Below, piece after piece: positions 5,873 to 7,321 of a DNA stretch of 7,321 nt. This stretch comes from Flavobacteriaceae bacterium (lineage in GTDB: Bacteria; Bacteroidota; Bacteroidia; Flavobacteriales; Flavobacteriaceae), in contig NVSY01000024.1 of the NCBI GenBank assembly GCA_002401385.1, positions 57,658 to 64,978 of the forward strand, given 5' to 3'. The number at the start of each line of letters is the position of its first letter. Positions within the stretch are counted from its first letter, which is position 1. The position numbers and the translations under genes were made by a program. The notes beneath the pieces were generated by a model. That model was not told the DNA's origin and did no database searches. It saw only the letters and a program-made list of their open reading frames with translations.

Positions 5873-7321
5873 ATGCCTACTCAAAAACGCCTATTTTTAC
5901 TCGATGCTTTTGCTTTAATTTTCAGAGGATATTATGCCTTGATAAAAAACCCACGCATCAATTCAAAAGGAATGGACACCTCTGCTATTTTAGGGTTTAC
6001 CAATTCATTATTAGACGTTATTAAGCGAGAAAAACCAGATTTATTGGCCGTGGCATTTGACAAAGGAGGTTCACATGCACGTAAAGAAGCATTTCCTGAG
6101 TATAAATCCAATAGACAAGAAACTCCTGAAGCTATAAAAATAGCCGTACCATATATTCAAGCCATCTTAAAAGCCATGAATATTCCTATTGTAGAAGTGG
6201 CAGGTTTTGAGGCTGATGATTTGATTGGAACCCTTGCCAAACAAGCAGAGAAAGAAGGTTTTCAAACTTTTATGGTCACTCCAGACAAGGACTATGCTCA
6301 GTTAGTTTCCGAAAATATTTTTATGTACAAGCCAGCCCGTATGGGAAATGGAATAGAAATTTGGGGGATTCCAGAAGTTCAAAAACGTTTTGAAGTGGAA
6401 ACACCTGAGCAAGTAATTGATTATTTAGGGATGATGGGTGACGCCGTGGATAATATCCCAGGACTACCAGGAGTAGGTGATAAAACGGCAAAAAAATTCC
6501 TAAAAGCTTACGGGAGCATGGAAGGCTTGTTCGAAAACACCCATGAGCTCAAAGGTAAAATGAAAGAAAAAGTAGAAGCCAACAAAGAATTAGGAATACT
6601 TTCTAAGCAATTGGCTACCATTATGCTCGATTGTCCCGTGACTTTCCAAGCAGATGATTACGTACTCTCTACTCCGAATTTTGAGGATGTCAACAGTATT
6701 TTACAAGAATTAGAATTCAGACGTATTGCTGATAGCATTGGGCGTATTTTTAATGTAAAAGTAGTTGCAAACAGTACTGAAACTGACACCGCGAAAAACA
6801 CCAAAGCGGTTACGCCGAGCGGTGAAGCACAATTGGACTTATTTGGGGGGGCAGCTACAGAAAGTACTACCACCATGTCTTCTGGATTTAACACCCTAGA
6901 AAAAAACGCGCATTTTTATCAATATATAGATTCAGAAATAGCAAAAGGATTGTTTCTAAAAAAACTGATACAACAAAAATCGGTGAGTTTTGAATTGGAG
7001 ACTAGTGAACAAAACCCCTTGACAGCAAGTATTTTAGGAATTGCATTTTCCTACCATGCAGGGAGCGGTTATTACATTCCATTCCCTAGTGATTTTGAAG
7101 GGGCACTGACATTGATTCAGGAGTTAAAACCATTTTTTGAGAATGAAAACATCGAGAAAATTGGCCGTCATTTAAAAAATGACATCAAAGTGCTATCTCG
7201 CTATAACACGTTGTTAAAAGGGGCTATTTTTGATACCACCATCGCCCATTATTTATTGCAACCAGACATGAGGCACAACTTAGATGTCCTGTCAGAAACC
7301 TACCTTAAATACGAAATAACA
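5873..7321 (+). CDS. polA: DNA polymerase I, N-terminal part (5' nuclease and start of 3'-5' exonuclease domain)
   Basis: The frame runs from ATG 5873 through the window edge, showing 483 residues of a protein that is normally about 930-950 long; the polymerase domain lies outside. An in-frame TGA (5867-5869) just upstream fixes this ATG as the first possible start, and MPTQKRLFLLDAF is typical of Flavobacteriia. The 5' nuclease domain (about 1-300), which removes primers and flaps, has its metal acids: D11, D63, D115-D116, D138 and D140 (TPDKDYAQ), and D190 and D193 (GDAVDNIPG), followed by the helix-hairpin-helix GLPGVGDKTAKKF. A Ser/Thr-rich linker (about 308-345) holds QLDLF (320-324), a clamp-binding consensus. 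The exonuclease domain begins near 355. Its motifs are altered: FELET in place of E. coli FDTET, and RHLKND in place of QNLKYD. Lagging-strand maturation and repair are expected roles; proofreading is uncertain. No Shine-Dalgarno is evident, as is common in this phylum. Confidence 0.96.
   Translation, partial: MPTQKRLFLLDAFALIFRGYYALIKNPRINSKGMDTSAILGFTNSLLDVIKREKPDLLAVAFDKGGSHARKEAFPEYKSNRQETPEAIKIAVPYIQAILKAMNIPIVEVAGFEADDLIGTLAKQAEKEGFQTFMVTPDKDYAQLVSENIFMYKPARMGNGIEIWGIPEVQKRFEVETPEQVIDYLGMMGDAVDNIPGLPGVGDKTAKKFLKAYGSMEGLFENTHELKGKMKEKVEANKELGILSKQLATIMLDCPVTFQADDYVLSTPNFEDVNSILQELEFRRIADSIGRIFNVKVVANSTETDTAKNTKAVTPSGEAQLDLFGGAATESTTTMSSGFNTLEKNAHFYQYIDSEIAKGLFLKKLIQQKSVSFELETSEQNPLTASILGIAFSYHAGSGYYIPFPSDFEGALTLIQELKPFFENENIEKIGRHLKNDIKVLSRYNTLLKGAIFDTTIAHYLLQPDMRHNLDVLSETYLKYEIT
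6830..6844 (+). other. Sliding-clamp-binding motif QLDLF in the PolA linker
   Basis: Codons 320-324 of polA spell QLDLF, which fits the bacterial beta-clamp-binding consensus QL(S/D)LF exactly. It lies in a low-complexity, presumably disordered linker between the 5' nuclease and exonuclease domains, where a tethering motif would be accessible. Binding is inferred from the motif. Confidence 0.6.

Noticed and set aside
5785..6024. 79-codon plus-strand frame over the start of polA
   Set aside because: It overlaps the clear PolA N-terminus in another frame and has no recognisable content.
6658..6894. 78-codon minus-strand frame inside polA
   Set aside because: It is antisense to the PolA linker and 5' nuclease end, and looks like a by-product of the Ser/Thr-rich linker.

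Overview
The window looks like chromosomal DNA from a low-GC member of the Bacteroidota, most likely a marine Flavobacteriaceae. The evidence is the protein families (a DUF2723 membrane protein, a flavobacterial-style PolA, a thioredoxin-like protein without CXXC), the AT-rich codon use, the weak or absent Shine-Dalgarno sequences, and TAnnTTTG promoter boxes, the Bacteroidota -7 element, upstream of three genes. Genus and species cannot be read from the sequence.

Layout. Bases 1-2853 (+) hold the 3' part of a large DUF2723 gene whose start lies before the window. One base after its stop comes a 212-residue NodB-type polysaccharide deacetylase (2855-3493, +), so the two are probably co-transcribed in a cell-envelope or glycan unit. 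A 125-base convergent gap with no clear terminator follows. Next is a small thioredoxin-fold protein without the redox cysteines (3619-3915, -) with its own promoter box (3956-3963). Bases 4040-4494 are a striking array of 65 heptamers in perfect register. It runs into the stop codon of a membrane-anchored metallophosphoesterase (4495-5712, -). A 160-base divergent intergenic region carries a promoter for each side. It is followed by the first 483 codons of polA (5873 to window end, +), which has no stop inside the window.

How the genes relate. The DUF2723 protein and the deacetylase plausibly act on surface glycans or glycoproteins. The phosphoesterase is a membrane or periplasmic enzyme of the YaeI/YkuE type. 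The thioredoxin-like protein and PolA are housekeeping-type neighbours with no obvious functional link to the others.

The most unusual element is the heptamer array. It uses only eight words built on CTGCWAA, with no phase break over 455 bases. It has second-order structure, including a perfect 49-bp tandem duplication, and a strong strand bias (150 C to 52 G on the + strand). The second point of interest is PolA: its 5' nuclease domain looks intact, its proofreading motifs are altered, and a consensus sliding-clamp-binding pentapeptide lies in the interdomain linker.
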